A stretch of 64,000 bases of DNA from Marinomonas balearica (lineage in GTDB: Bacteria; Pseudomonadota; Gammaproteobacteria; Pseudomonadales; Marinomonadaceae), in contig NZ_SNXC01000013.1 in NCBI RefSeq assembly GCF_004362145.1, positions 83,327 to 147,326 on the forward strand. The letters are read 5' to 3'. Below the pieces are notes generated by a model, which did no database searches, was not told the origin of the DNA, and saw only the letters and a list, made by a program, of their open reading frames with translations. The position numbers and the translations under genes were made by a program. Shown one piece after another: positions 8,314 to 16,557 of the stretch. Each line of letters starts with the position of its first letter. The first letter of the stretch is position 1.

Positions 8314-9782
8314 TACCCAAACCACCCATGCAAATACCATGTTCCTAAATCATTTCGAAATACCCATGCTTTGCGTCCATCGAACCAACGGGCAATATAG
8401 TAATCTCTTCTCGATGAATGAACCGCATTATTATTGAGCCACCATGCACTGCTAATTCTTTCGGGCCCTTCTAATATTTGAAATTGATTAGGAGTAATTT
8501 GTTCAGGCTTTTTAGTTTGCCAAGCTGGTCGGTGAGCAAGATCATTATTGCGACTGAGTTTTCTCAACGAACTGCCGCCCTTTGCTTTTTGCTCAATGAG
8601 TGAAACCGATAAAAACCGCATCGCTTGTTCAGGTAAATGTTCATTTGTAAGCTTGGGAGTTTGTATAGACTGTTCACCTAAACGTGCTTGGAGTCGACTA
8701 ATAAAAAGGTTTTGATCCCGTGTTTGTTGTTGGAAGTTATTAAATAAATCACCCGATTCTTCCTCAGATTGTTCCATTTTCACAATATCAACACGCATTG
8801 AGCGCACGGGTGCTGTAAGTGTTAAGCGGGTCAATTTTAGTTCTGTAAGCTCTAGCCATAGTGGAGCGCTGTCGCTGCCGAGGTCATGCTGAATACGAAT
8901 CACTGGGCTGGTTTCTGCTTTATTAGTAGACCATGCCAATGTCAATGTGATTTCAAACGCATACATCCATTGTCTACGGCGCTGAAGAAATAAACACATA
9001 GACTGAATAATGGATTTTAAGGGAAATAACAAAGCTAGAGTAGATTCTACCTCGTACTCAAAAAGCCTTTCTCTCTTAAACGTCTCTGGTGCATGGTAAG
9101 GTGTGAGAGGTTCTTTAATAAGCCCTAATGCTTGACCAAATTGTGTATACAGCCCGACTCCAAGGTGTCGCCGGAGCAATGATGTTGGTAAGCGATACAA
9201 GCTGTTTAACGTATTAAAACCCATACCTTGCAATCTTTGTATATGCTTAGAAGACCAATCGAGATGCTTTATTAAAATATCTTGAATCCAGACCTCTTCA
9301 TCAAGGTTCTGCCATTGTTTATCAGGTAAAAGAGGCTTCTTAGAAAGTGCTCGCCAAAGGGCTAATTTTCCTGTCTTGGCGAAACCTATGATGTAATTTT
9401 CAGACCATGTGTTCAGTGCCTGACGCGCTTTATTTTCGATTTCGCTGACACTGCCGAAATACTGCAACATGGTGGCAACTTCAATCAATATCGCTCTGGG
9501 TGGACTGATACACACCGTGGCGGAAAACTGATTTAAGCAAAGAGCCAATATTTCCAATTGCTCCCATTCTGCTCGTGCATCCTTTTCTCGTAATTGCAAA
9601 TCTGGATTAAGAGTATAAGCAAGAGACAGTGACATGCCTTCCTTTAATCCTGTTGCCCTTGCTTGTTGATTACACAAAATTAGTTTTGATTTCTGTCGGT
9701 TGATCAGAGCGGTAGCATTGCCGCAGCCATTAGTGTCCAGCGCTTCAAGTGACAGTTGAGGAAAATAAAAAGCCATCCACAT
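8313..9782 (-). CDS. imuB: Y-family polymerase-like mutasome protein ImuB
   Basis: The 489-residue protein has the Y-family palm/finger layout, and the SRRDYYIARWFDGRKAWVF segment and WYLHGWFG end are typical of ImuB. The Asp that Y-family enzymes carry near residue 5 is absent: the N-terminus reads MAFYFPQLSLEAL. This agrees with ImuB being a catalytically dead adaptor that links DnaE2 to the sliding clamp. It is the middle gene of imuA-imuB-dnaE2, 10 bp after imuA and overlapping dnaE2 by one base. Confidence 0.94.
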   Translation of the reverse strand: MWMAFYFPQLSLEALDTNGCGNATALINRQKSKLILCNQQARATGLKEGMSLSLAYTLNPDLQLREKDARAEWEQLEILALCLNQFSATVCISPPRAILIEVATMLQYFGSVSEIENKARQALNTWSENYIIGFAKTGKLALWRALSKKPLLPDKQWQNLDEEVWIQDILIKHLDWSSKHIQRLQGMGFNTLNSLYRLPTSLLRRHLGVGLYTQFGQALGLIKEPLTPYHAPETFKRERLFEYEVESTLALLFPLKSIIQSMCLFLQRRRQWMYAFEITLTLAWSTNKAETSPVIRIQHDLGSDSAPLWLELTELKLTRLTLTAPVRSMRVDIVKMEQSEEESGDLFNNFQQQTRDQNLFISRLQARLGEQSIQTPKLTNEHLPEQAMRFLSVSLIEQKAKGGSSLRKLSRNNDLAHRPAWQTKKPEQITPNQFQILEGPERISSAWWLNNNAVHSSRRDYYIARWFDGRKAWVFRNDLGTWYLHGWFG

Positions 9783-9792
9783 ATAGATTACC

Positions 9793-10479
9793 TTATAGCG
9801 CTGAAAGCGTCGGCTGATGCTCCGCTAAGCGTCTAAATTGGCTTTTATTCGGTTGCGTGGAAATAGCAATGGGACGAGTTTCCCACCCACCTCTTCTTTT
9901 CAAAAAGCGAACTTCTATTTCGTCTTTATTTGATTTTAGATGCATTCTATATGGAAAAAGCGTTGACTGATTTGCCGCTTTTTCCGAGCGATAAGCAATC
10001 CCTAATGTGTTGCTGTTCTTTGCTGCAAGCTGTAATTTTCTGGTGTTGGCCATGTCTGCCTTGACTGGATGCCACATAAATACAGCACAACATAATCCAG
10101 ATTTTAAACACTGATATTGTGCCCACAATGCATCTTTTTCACTGGATGTGTTGATCAGCCATAACTGCTGAGATTCAATGCCTTGTAGCTCTAAAAGTGT
10201 GGCATTAGGTATAAAAGGCGGGTTAATAAAGGCCACTTTCTTATCCTGACTTGCGCGTTTGAGCCATGGAGTAAATAAGCTAAGCTCTCCAATTCCGGGT
10301 TGTGAAATGAGCACTTCTATAACATCACCAGACGGCCACCCATTGGAATTGAGTAACGCGTCAATTTTATCAAATCCTGTACTTAGCTTTTCCTCTTTTT
10401 GTTCAACAGGTATGGGTGAAGTGTTACCGCGCCAAATAAGCCCTTTATTAGAAAGTGAGTTCAAAGAAGGAGAATGCAT
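9793..10479 (-). CDS. imuA: RecA/SulA-like mutasome protein ImuA
   Basis: The protein is 228 residues from the ATG at 10479. A RecA-like core begins LSTGFDKIDALL and contains WPSGDVIEVL and PGIGELSLFTPWL, the degenerate P-loop region typical of ImuA. The C-terminal FLKRRGGWETRPI segment is also typical. ImuA binds RecA and ImuB and is needed for damage-induced mutagenesis. A TTG at 10491 in the same frame is possible but lies only 5 bases from the LexA box and has no ribosome site. First gene of the SOS cassette. Confidence 0.92.
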   Translation of the reverse strand: MHSPSLNSLSNKGLIWRGNTSPIPVEQKEEKLSTGFDKIDALLNSNGWPSGDVIEVLISQPGIGELSLFTPWLKRASQDKKVAFINPPFIPNATLLELQGIESQQLWLINTSSEKDALWAQYQCLKSGLCCAVFMWHPVKADMANTRKLQLAAKNSNTLGIAYRSEKAANQSTLFPYRMHLKSNKDEIEVRFLKRRGGWETRPIAISTQPNKSQFRRLAEHQPTLSAL

Positions 10480-10495
10480 GTCAGAATCCAAAATA

Positions 10496-10511
10496 CTGTA
10501 TATACATACAG
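10496..10511 (-). promoter_or_regulatory. LexA (SOS) box of the imuA-imuB-dnaE2 operon
   Basis: CTGTATATACATACAG fits the gammaproteobacterial LexA consensus CTGT-N8-ACAG perfectly. It is extended by ATA and TAT to a 22-bp imperfect palindrome. It lies 17 bases upstream of the imuA ATG, so LexA should repress the cassette until DNA damage. Confidence 0.93.
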
Positions 10512-10654
10512 TATTGTAAATTACATGGCAGAGTTCAAGTTCTTTTCTGCGAACAAAAAGAATGCGAGTGAAATGTTGTATTCAATTTTGCGTAAGATAC
10601 GCTTAAAAAATGGATGGATACAGAGGGGGTTAAAGAGAAAGGTAGTGCTTTTTG

Positions 10655-10692
10655 AAAAAGAGAAAAGCGCGATTAGCGCCCTTTTTCTCTTT
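10655..10692 (-). terminator. Rho-independent terminator of the PilZ gene
   Basis: On the minus strand, AAAGAGAAAAAGGGCGC (overlapping the last codons) pairs with GCGCTTTTCTCTTT, which runs into a T-rich tract. The hairpin starts inside the coding region and ends just past the stop codon at 10673. Confidence 0.7.
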
Positions 10693-11398
10693 GTTGTTCA
10701 AGAATATAAGCAACTAGCGGAACGCCTACTTCCTTCGGCAATTCGTTAAATTTGATGCCATAGACATATAAATACTCAACTCCCATTCGAGAAAGGAACT
10801 CATTGTCTGTTAAGGTCGATTGCAGCTTATCAATGTGTTCTATTTCTTGAGATCGAATCTCAGAAATAATCTTCAAATAGAAATCGTACTCAGATATTTT
10901 TAACCGTAAAGAAAGATTCATCTTTTGGTTAACAGAACCGAAATCTTCTTTAGAAAGAAGCTTTGCCCCACCAGTACTTAGATCTACCAAGATTCCATTA
11001 GCTGCTGAGAAAATACTCTCTGGGTTGTTCGCAATAGGTTCAAGACTACAAATAGCACGAGTTTCAATACGCACGGCCTTACGTACAATTGAGGTTTCTA
11101 CATAGTCTGGATAAGCGATGTGCAAATGCGCTGAAGGATCGAGATAGCTCTTCGCAACTTGGCTTGAAAAAGCACAGACAGAAGTGTCGAGCATTAAGCG
11201 AACGTTCACCACTTGGCTTTCGCGAACCAAGATGTTTTTACCGTTTACTTTAGGTGATGACAGGATAAGAGATCGCCCGGGAAGTCTTCCCACGACTTGT
11301 ACAGTGTGGCGTCCAGGAGGCGAAATAAACTCTAGCTGCACAGATGTTCCCATCGGCACGTCTATTTCGCTAAAATTGGTCTGGACTACATCAGCCAT
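10673..11398 (-). CDS. PilZ-domain c-di-GMP receptor, YcgR-like flagellar brake protein
   Basis: In this 241-residue protein an N-terminal YcgR-type beta domain (about residues 10-105) is followed by a PilZ domain. The PilZ domain carries the c-di-GMP-binding RKAVR motif (RxxxR, about residue 106) and DLSTGGAKL (D/NxSxxG, about residue 139). YcgR proteins slow flagellar rotation when c-di-GMP is high. It is monocistronic, with its own terminator. The several GGDEF/EAL-type and chemotaxis genes in the window fit a motile, c-di-GMP-using organism. Confidence 0.88.
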   Translation of the reverse strand: MADVVQTNFSEIDVPMGTSVQLEFISPPGRHTVQVVGRLPGRSLILSSPKVNGKNILVRESQVVNVRLMLDTSVCAFSSQVAKSYLDPSAHLHIAYPDYVETSIVRKAVRIETRAICSLEPIANNPESIFSAANGILVDLSTGGAKLLSKEDFGSVNQKMNLSLRLKISEYDFYLKIISEIRSQEIEHIDKLQSTLTDNEFLSRMGVEYLYVYGIKFNELPKEVGVPLVAYILEQQREKGR

Positions 11399-11431
11399 CT
11401 AGGCATCACCTCACCTTATTATTCTTTTAAA

Positions 11432-12553
11432 TTAATTACGTTTAAAACCGATTGCGTTTAGCTCTCTTTGATAAGATGCCTGAGTCGCGATGCATGTGTT
11501 AAATTCATCTCTTTCTACATAGTGCTTACGGAGCCAATCAAACGTTTCATAAGACGGTGCATTTCTATATTTCCGTCTTAGTCGCGTGTCGTCTCTCGAA
11601 ATATCATAAACAGCAAGAATCGCTCTTGCGAGCACGTCATGTAGACAGGCGTCCTCATTTAATAACATATTTGTAATACTACCTCGACTCACTGCTTTGG
11701 AGTAGTCTAAATTAGGTTTAATATTCAAAAACTTACAAAGAGAAAGGTATACCATCCAAGTTCCTTTTTCCCTTCCTTGTTTGCTGTACCCTGCAATATG
11801 AGGCGTTGCCAGATCCACTTTATCCAGAAGCGTGGTATTGATATGAGGTTCATTTTTCCATACGTCCCACACCAAATTCAGTCTTCCTTCTAATTCTTCG
11901 AGTCGAGCGATTAAGCTGTCTTCACAGATAACACCGCCTCGCCCTGCTGAAATTATGGTTGTATCTGGTTTGAGTTTTTTCAGCTGCTCCTTTCCTAACA
12001 TGTTATAAGTCGGATGAGACCCTGTCTTTGTCAGCGGTGCATGTAAGCAAATAATATCGCAATCCATTACATCATCGAGCGTTGTCAGCTTTGTTGAATT
12101 GTTTTGTACGAACGGATCGTAGGCAATTACATTACAACCCAGAGTTTCAAAGCGTTGATAGACCGTTTTACCAACGTTTCCATGTCCGATAATACCAATG
12201 CGTTTGTTTAACCAAGTCAGTTTTTTATTTAAATAAAGATGAGACAAAGCACTGAACACATAATCTGCAACGGCATCGGCATTACAACCGGGTGCGCTGC
12301 TGAAGCAAATATTGTTATTTTGAAGATGCTCAAGATCAATATGATCCGTTCCAATTGTAGCGCTACCAACAAATTTTATGTTGCTGTCTTTTAGAAGCGC
12401 AGGAGTTACCTTAGTGACCGAACGCACGAGAAGAATGTCTGCGTTTTTTACCTCCTCATTAGACAACGATCGACCAGGCATAAGAGAAACGTCTCCAATA
12501 GATGAAAACAGATTTAAAACATTAGGCATATTCTCATCGGCGATGATTTTCAT
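11432..12553 (-). CDS. pdxB: Erythronate-4-phosphate dehydrogenase
   Basis: PdxB oxidises 4-phosphoerythronate in the DXP-dependent pyridoxal phosphate pathway. At 373 residues it is close to the E. coli length (378). It starts MKIIADENMPN and has the Rossmann motif IGIIGHGNVGKTV (about residue 118), the catalytic region GRGGVI (about 205), and the HIAGYS motif with the catalytic His (about 252). A C-terminal PdxB dimerisation domain is present. Its start lies 20 bp inside the end of the epmC gene, so the two are co-transcribed. The PLP made here serves glyA and gcvP next door. Confidence 0.96.
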   Translation of the reverse strand: MKIIADENMPNVLNLFSSIGDVSLMPGRSLSNEEVKNADILLVRSVTKVTPALLKDSNIKFVGSATIGTDHIDLEHLQNNNICFSSAPGCNADAVADYVFSALSHLYLNKKLTWLNKRIGIIGHGNVGKTVYQRFETLGCNVIAYDPFVQNNSTKLTTLDDVMDCDIICLHAPLTKTGSHPTYNMLGKEQLKKLKPDTTIISAGRGGVICEDSLIARLEELEGRLNLVWDVWKNEPHINTTLLDKVDLATPHIAGYSKQGREKGTWMVYLSLCKFLNIKPNLDYSKAVSRGSITNMLLNEDACLHDVLARAILAVYDISRDDTRLRRKYRNAPSYETFDWLRKHYVERDEFNTCIATQASYQRELNAIGFKRN

Positions 12554-13076
12554 AACACTCCTGCAAATGTTGCTTAAAAGTTAATGTGGTATTAGGGAAA
12601 CGTAGATCATAAAGCGCCAATGCAAAACGTTGAACGCGCTCAGGTATATTTGACATAAGCGTGTAGACTTTGTCTAAAACGCGATGTTGAAAAGGTGTGC
12701 TGTCGTAGTCAGGAAGGGCCAAATTATCACTACTGACTCTAAATTCTCTTCCAAGAGCCCATTGGAAAAAACACTCATAAGATTGCGGTAGAACCTCAAC
12801 GTCTTCAAAAACTTTTTGTAAAGCTAAGCTACGCGAATCTGGCTCATACCAATAACCAAAGTCATCTTGCATTCTCCTTTGTGTGCCAGCAACGCACCAA
12901 TGAGCTGTTTCATGTAACGCACTGGAGATGTAATCGTATCGGTATTCAATACGTGCAGGCTCACCATTTACGGAAGCTCGATAAAATGGCTCTTCGGCTT
13001 CTCCAACTAAAAGGGTATTAAACTCATTAAAGAAACATTCATGAAAAACGGATTCTACATCGCGAGAGACAAGCAC
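12534..13076 (-). CDS. epmC: Elongation factor P hydroxylase EpmC (YfcM)
   Basis: EpmC hydroxylates the beta-lysylated Lys of EF-P. The sequence has ALHETAHWCVAG (metal-binding His residues), DFGYWYEPD, QKVFEDVEV and SSDNL, all in the order seen in E. coli YfcM. I place the start at the GTG at 13076, behind AGG, which gives about 180 residues like E. coli YfcM (182). An ATG at 13151 would add 25 residues, but has no ribosome site. epmA and epmB are not in the window. The 3' end overlaps pdxB by 20 bp. Confidence 0.88.
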   Translation of the reverse strand: MLVSRDVESVFHECFFNEFNTLLVGEAEEPFYRASVNGEPARIEYRYDYISSALHETAHWCVAGTQRRMQDDFGYWYEPDSRSLALQKVFEDVEVLPQSYECFFQWALGREFRVSSDNLALPDYDSTPFQHRVLDKVYTLMSNIPERVQRFALALYDLRFPNTTLTFKQHLQECYENHRR

Positions 13077-13186
13077 CAATAACCTACAACTGTTTTCTGG
13101 GAGGATTAAACGAAAGATGGAATTATTACACAGATAAGAACAAGCAACCATATTAAGGATGCTCGCTTCGTGCTCTAGTAAAGTCT

Positions 13187-13216
13187 TCTAGCCTCCATGA
13201 ATAGATGGAGGCTAGA
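13187..13216 (-). terminator. Candidate terminator downstream of gcvT
   Basis: TCTAGCCTCCAT and ATGGAGGCTAGA form a perfect 12-bp stem with a 6-base loop just after gcvT (stop at 13232). The trailing U tract is short, so it may work as a weak terminator or an mRNA 3' stabiliser. Confidence 0.6.
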
Positions 13217-13231
13217 GCTTAAAACTCAATG

Positions 13232-14326
13232 TTACCCACGATAAAAACGAGCAGGAACAAACGGCATTTTGGTTTGCGTTAATGGCAATTGCTTCCCTCG
13301 AACCAAAGCAAACAAAGGCGATTCTAACGCTTGCGTTTCAATATAAGCCATGACGATAGGCTGACCCAGTGAAGGTGAAAAACCACCACTGGTGACTTTC
13401 CCTACTGTCTCATTGGCTTCATTTACGATTTCAACACCTTCACGAACAGGGGCTTTGCTCTCCACTAAGAAGCCAACACGTTTACGCGATAATGTTTGAC
13501 CAAATTGAGGAAGAATAACATCGCTGCCTACAAACCCACCTTCACGCTCACCATCGATACGGCGAACCTTTTGAATAGCCCAATTAAGAGAAGCTTCAAC
13601 CGGCGTTGTATTGGTATCTATGTCGTGACCATATAAGCAAAGACCCGCTTCTAAACGTAATGAATCACGAGCACCAAGACCAATCCATTCAACTTCTTCC
13701 ATCGACGTCAAAGCAGACGCGAGTAATACTGCCTGATTCGCTGGAACAGAGATTTCATAACCGTCTTCACCGGTATAACCTGAACAGCTCACCCAAAGTT
13801 CAATACCTTGCCACTCTACTTTGATGGACTGCATAAACACCATATTAGACAGTTCAGGAATCAAAGCCTGAGCAGCTTGACGAGCTTTAGGGCCTTGAAG
13901 AGCAAGTAATGCACGATTTTCAATTTCTACGACAGAGCTTGTGACCAATTGCTCTTTTAAATAAGCGATGTCTTGACCTTTACACGCGGCATTAACCACC
14001 ATAAAAATTTGATCACCCCAGTTTGCAAACATAAGATCGTCTGAGATACCGCCTTCTTTAGTAGTAAAAAAGCCGTAACGTTGAGTGTTTAACGCCAAAC
14101 CCAAAACATCTACAGGCAATACCGCTTCTAATTCTTTTTTAGCATTTTCGCCGCTGATAATTACTTGTCCCATATGAGAAACGTCAAATAGACCAGCGTT
14201 TTCACGTACCCACAAATGCTCTTTTTTTACCCCTAACGGATACTGTACGGGCATTTCATAGCCTGCAAATTCAACCATGCGCGCTTGCGCATCTATGTGT
14301 GCGTCGTATAAAGGAGTACGTTTCAT
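13232..14326 (-). CDS. gcvT: Aminomethyltransferase (glycine cleavage T protein)
   Basis: The T protein transfers the methylene group from aminomethyl-lipoyl GcvH to tetrahydrofolate, releasing ammonia. The 364 residues match the E. coli length. It opens MKRTPLYDAHIDAQARMVEF and contains FDVSHMGQV, the folate-site region around SCSGYTGEDGYEI, and LGARDSLRLEAGLCLYGHD. A C-terminal barrel has GxVTSGGFSPSL. It is divergent from glyA-gcvH-gcvP, so the whole pathway is driven from one 371-bp control region. Confidence 0.97.
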   Translation of the reverse strand: MKRTPLYDAHIDAQARMVEFAGYEMPVQYPLGVKKEHLWVRENAGLFDVSHMGQVIISGENAKKELEAVLPVDVLGLALNTQRYGFFTTKEGGISDDLMFANWGDQIFMVVNAACKGQDIAYLKEQLVTSSVVEIENRALLALQGPKARQAAQALIPELSNMVFMQSIKVEWQGIELWVSCSGYTGEDGYEISVPANQAVLLASALTSMEEVEWIGLGARDSLRLEAGLCLYGHDIDTNTTPVEASLNWAIQKVRRIDGEREGGFVGSDVILPQFGQTLSRKRVGFLVESKAPVREGVEIVNEANETVGKVTSGGFSPSLGQPIVMAYIETQALESPLFALVRGKQLPLTQTKMPFVPARFYRG

Positions 14327-14357
14327 AAAGAACCTCTTATGGAAGATCTGGGTTATT

Positions 14358-14373
14358 GTTTCCGATTGGAAAC
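14358..14373. promoter_or_regulatory. Palindromic operator candidate, gcvT-proximal
   Basis: GTTTCCGATTGGAAAC has perfect 6-bp arms around four bases. It sits 32 bp upstream of the gcvT start, where a repressor could block its transcription. It shares its arms with the site at 14526. Confidence 0.7.
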
Positions 14374-14525
14374 AGGATAAAGCTTAACTGAACTAAGTTT
14401 CAAGGATTTACTGCTATATTTTCCAATATATTGCGCTTTTCGAGGCTAAAAAAACGCCTAGAAACATAACCAAGTGGTTCAATTACGATTTATTTTTCCG
14501 AAAAATAAAAAAAAGCGACACTTTC

Positions 14526-14541
14526 GTTTCCAATTGGAAAC
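14526..14541. promoter_or_regulatory. Palindromic operator candidate, glyA-proximal
   Basis: GTTTCCAATTGGAAAC is a perfect 16-bp palindrome with the same arms as the site at 14358. The two centres are 168 bp apart, about 16 helical turns. The regulator is unidentified. Confidence 0.7.
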
Positions 14542-14697
14542 TTTTTAATTATGATGTGCTTCAATTAGCTCGGAAGCACATAAAAGAAACTCTTATTAAG
14601 TTGACCATTTTTCATTCCTTTGAACGTATGAAGTGTTAACATATATAAGAATTTTTGTGTCATTTGCAAAAATGTTAATTTAAGAGGAAATTCCATC

Positions 14698-15975
14698 ATG
14701 GCCAACACTGAAGTATTCTTCAGCCAAGCGCTTTCTGAGCGCGACCCAGAATTGTTTGCAACTCTTACAGAAGAGCAAGAACGCCAAGAAAACGGTATTG
14801 AGCTAATCGCCTCAGAAAATATTGTTTCAAAAGCAGTATTAGAAGCGCAAGGTTCTGTTCTTACTAACAAGTATGCTGAGGGTTATCCTACTCGTCGTTA
14901 CTACGGTGGCTGTGAAGCTGTTGATGTAACTGAGCAATTGGCGATCGATCGTGCGAAGAAATTATTTGGCTGTGAATTTGTAAATGTGCAACCTCACTCT
15001 GGAGCACAAGCTAACGGCGCTGTGATGCTGGCACTTCTTCAGCCAGGCGACACTATCATGGGTATGTCACTGTCTTCAGGCGGACACTTAACTCACGGTG
15101 CGCCACCGGCTCAATCTGGTAAATGGTTCAATGCTGTTCAATACGACGTAAGCCCTGAAACACTGCTTATCGATTACGATGCTATCGAAGCTCAGGCTAT
15201 TGAAACCAAACCAAAAATGATTATCGCGGGTGGATCTGCAATCCCACGTGAAATCGATTTCAAACGTTTCCGTGAAATCGCTGACAAAGTTGGCGCTTAC
15301 TTAATGGTAGATATGGCACACATTGCAGGTTTAGTTGCAACAGGTGTACACCCATCTCCACTACCACATGCGCATGTTGTTACAACAACAACACACAAAA
15401 CACTACGCGGCCCTCGTGGCGGCATGATCCTATCGAATGATTTGGATCTAGGTAAGAAAATCAACTCTGCAGTATTCCCAGGCTACCAAGGTGGCCCATT
15501 AATGCACGTTATCGCAGGTAAAGCAGTTGCATTCGGTGAAGCACTTAAACCTGAATTCACAGATTACATCAAGCAAGTTGTAGCAAATGCTAAAGCACTT
15601 GCTGAAGTTATGGTTGAACGTGGTTGCGACATCGTTACAGGTGGTACTGATACTCACCTAATGTTGGTTGATCTTCGTCCTAAAGGACTTAAAGGTAATG
15701 TTGCTGACCAAGCCTTGGAACGCGCTGGCATTACTTGTAACAAAAACGGCATTCCATTCGATACAGAAAAACCTATGGTGACTTCTGGTGTTCGTTTAGG
15801 TACGCCAGCAATCACATCACGTGGTTTCGGTGAAGAGGAGGCTCGTAAAGTGGGCCACCTTATCAGCGATGTACTTGATGGTTTAGTTGAAAAACCTGAA
15901 GGTAATCCTGAAGTAGAAGAGCGTGTTCGCAACGAAGTTCTTGAGCTTTGTAAGCAATTCCCTCTTTATCGTTAA
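14698..15975 (+). CDS. glyA: Serine hydroxymethyltransferase
   Basis: GlyA interconverts serine and glycine with tetrahydrofolate, using PLP. It is 425 residues (E. coli 417). The PLP-lysine lies in [14 protein letters not shown], with other family motifs being [26 protein letters not shown] and VDMAHIAGL. The start is ATG behind AAGAGGAAA. A hairpin follows before gcvH, so glyA may be made in excess of gcvH-gcvP. Together these enzymes convert serine to glycine and then to CO2, ammonia and methylene-THF. Confidence 0.98.
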   Translation: MANTEVFFSQALSERDPELFATLTEEQERQENGIELIASENIVSKAVLEAQGSVLTNKYAEGYPTRRYYGGCEAVDVTEQLAIDRAKKLFGCEFVNVQPHSGAQANGAVMLALLQPGDTIMGMSLSSGGHLTHGAPPAQSGKWFNAVQYDVSPETLLIDYDAIEAQAIETKPKMIIAGGSAIPREIDFKRFREIADKVGAYLMVDMAHIAGLVATGVHPSPLPHAHVVTTTTHKTLRGPRGGMILSNDLDLGKKINSAVFPGYQGGPLMHVIAGKAVAFGEALKPEFTDYIKQVVANAKALAEVMVERGCDIVTGGTDTHLMLVDLRPKGLKGNVADQALERAGITCNKNGIPFDTEKPMVTSGVRLGTPAITSRGFGEEEARKVGHLISDVLDGLVEKPEGNPEVEERVRNEVLELCKQFPLYR

Positions 15976-15983
15976 TATTAAAT

Positions 15984-16011
15984 ACCCGAGGCACTCCACC
16001 TCGGGTTATTT
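15984..16011 (+). terminator. Terminator or attenuator between glyA and gcvH
   Basis: ACCCGAGG and CCTCGGGT pair around a 7-base loop, followed by TATTTTT. It lies 8 bases after the glyA stop and about 20 bases before the gcvH start, so partial read-through would set the ratio of glyA to gcvHP. Confidence 0.75.
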
Positions 16012-16031
16012 TTACTAATGGGACTAAAAAA

Positions 16032-16418
16032 ATGAGCAATATTCCAAACAACCTAAAGTATGCAGATTCACACGAGTGGGTTCTTGACAACGGAGATGGC
16101 ACTGTAACAGTAGGTATCACAGATCACGCACAAGATCTGCTTGGCGATGTTGTTTATGTTGAGCTACCTGAAGTAGATTCAGAAGTTACAGCAACAGAAC
16201 AATTCTCTCTTGTTGAGTCAGTAAAAGCAGCTTCTGACATTTACGCGCCAGTGACTGGGGTGATTGTAGAAGTAAACGAAGCTCTTGACGACGCTCCAGA
16301 GCTAATCAATGAATCGCCATACGCTGACGCGTGGATTGCAAAAATAAAGCTAGCTGAAGACGCAGATCTCAGCAAACTTCTTGATGATGCAGGCTATACA
16401 GCGTCAATCGAAGAATAG
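16032..16418 (+). CDS. gcvH: Glycine cleavage system H protein
   Basis: GcvH is the lipoyl carrier that shuttles the aminomethyl group between GcvP, GcvT and the L protein. It is 128 residues (E. coli 129). The lipoylated lysine is in [14 protein letters not shown] (about residue 64), and the [13 protein letters not shown]-terminal segment is typical. It lies between glyA and gcvP. Confidence 0.97.
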   Translation: MSNIPNNLKYADSHEWVLDNGDGTVTVGITDHAQDLLGDVVYVELPEVDSEVTATEQFSLVESVKAASDIYAPVTGVIVEVNEALDDAPELINESPYADAWIAKIKLAEDADLSKLLDDAGYTASIEE

Positions 16419-16447
16419 ATTTTTCCGTTTAGGATAAAGTCGAAAAA

Positions 16448-16510
16448 GCGCCCTTTCCTTCTTAGGAAATACCGAAATAGAATCTGCATTGCTGCATTTT
16501 CAAAGGGCGC
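16448..16510 (+). other. Large inverted repeat in the gcvH-gcvP gap
   Basis: GCGCCCTTT (16448-16456) pairs with AAAGGGCGC (16502-16510) across 45 bases. The left part also contains a smaller hairpin, TTTCC-TTCTTA-GGAAA (16454-16469). No U tract follows. It could be an mRNA processing or stabilising structure, or a leader controlling gcvP. Function unproven. Confidence 0.55.
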
Positions 16511-16557
16511 TCTCAACCCTCACACAAAACATCATTTATTGTACAGGTGATATCATC

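Larger units (their letters stand above)
14327..14697. other. Divergent control region between gcvT and glyA
   Basis: This is a 371-bp non-coding stretch, strongly AT-rich. It holds two near-identical 16-bp palindromes (14358-14373 and 14526-14541, listed separately) and the glyA ribosome site AAGAGGAAA just before 14698. I looked for the paired glycine riboswitch aptamer and did not see its conserved core. Confidence 0.8.

Noticed and set aside
14327-14697. A glycine riboswitch upstream of gcvT or glyA.
   Set aside because: The conserved aptamer core and tandem structure were not seen on either strand. The palindromes are DNA operator-like instead.
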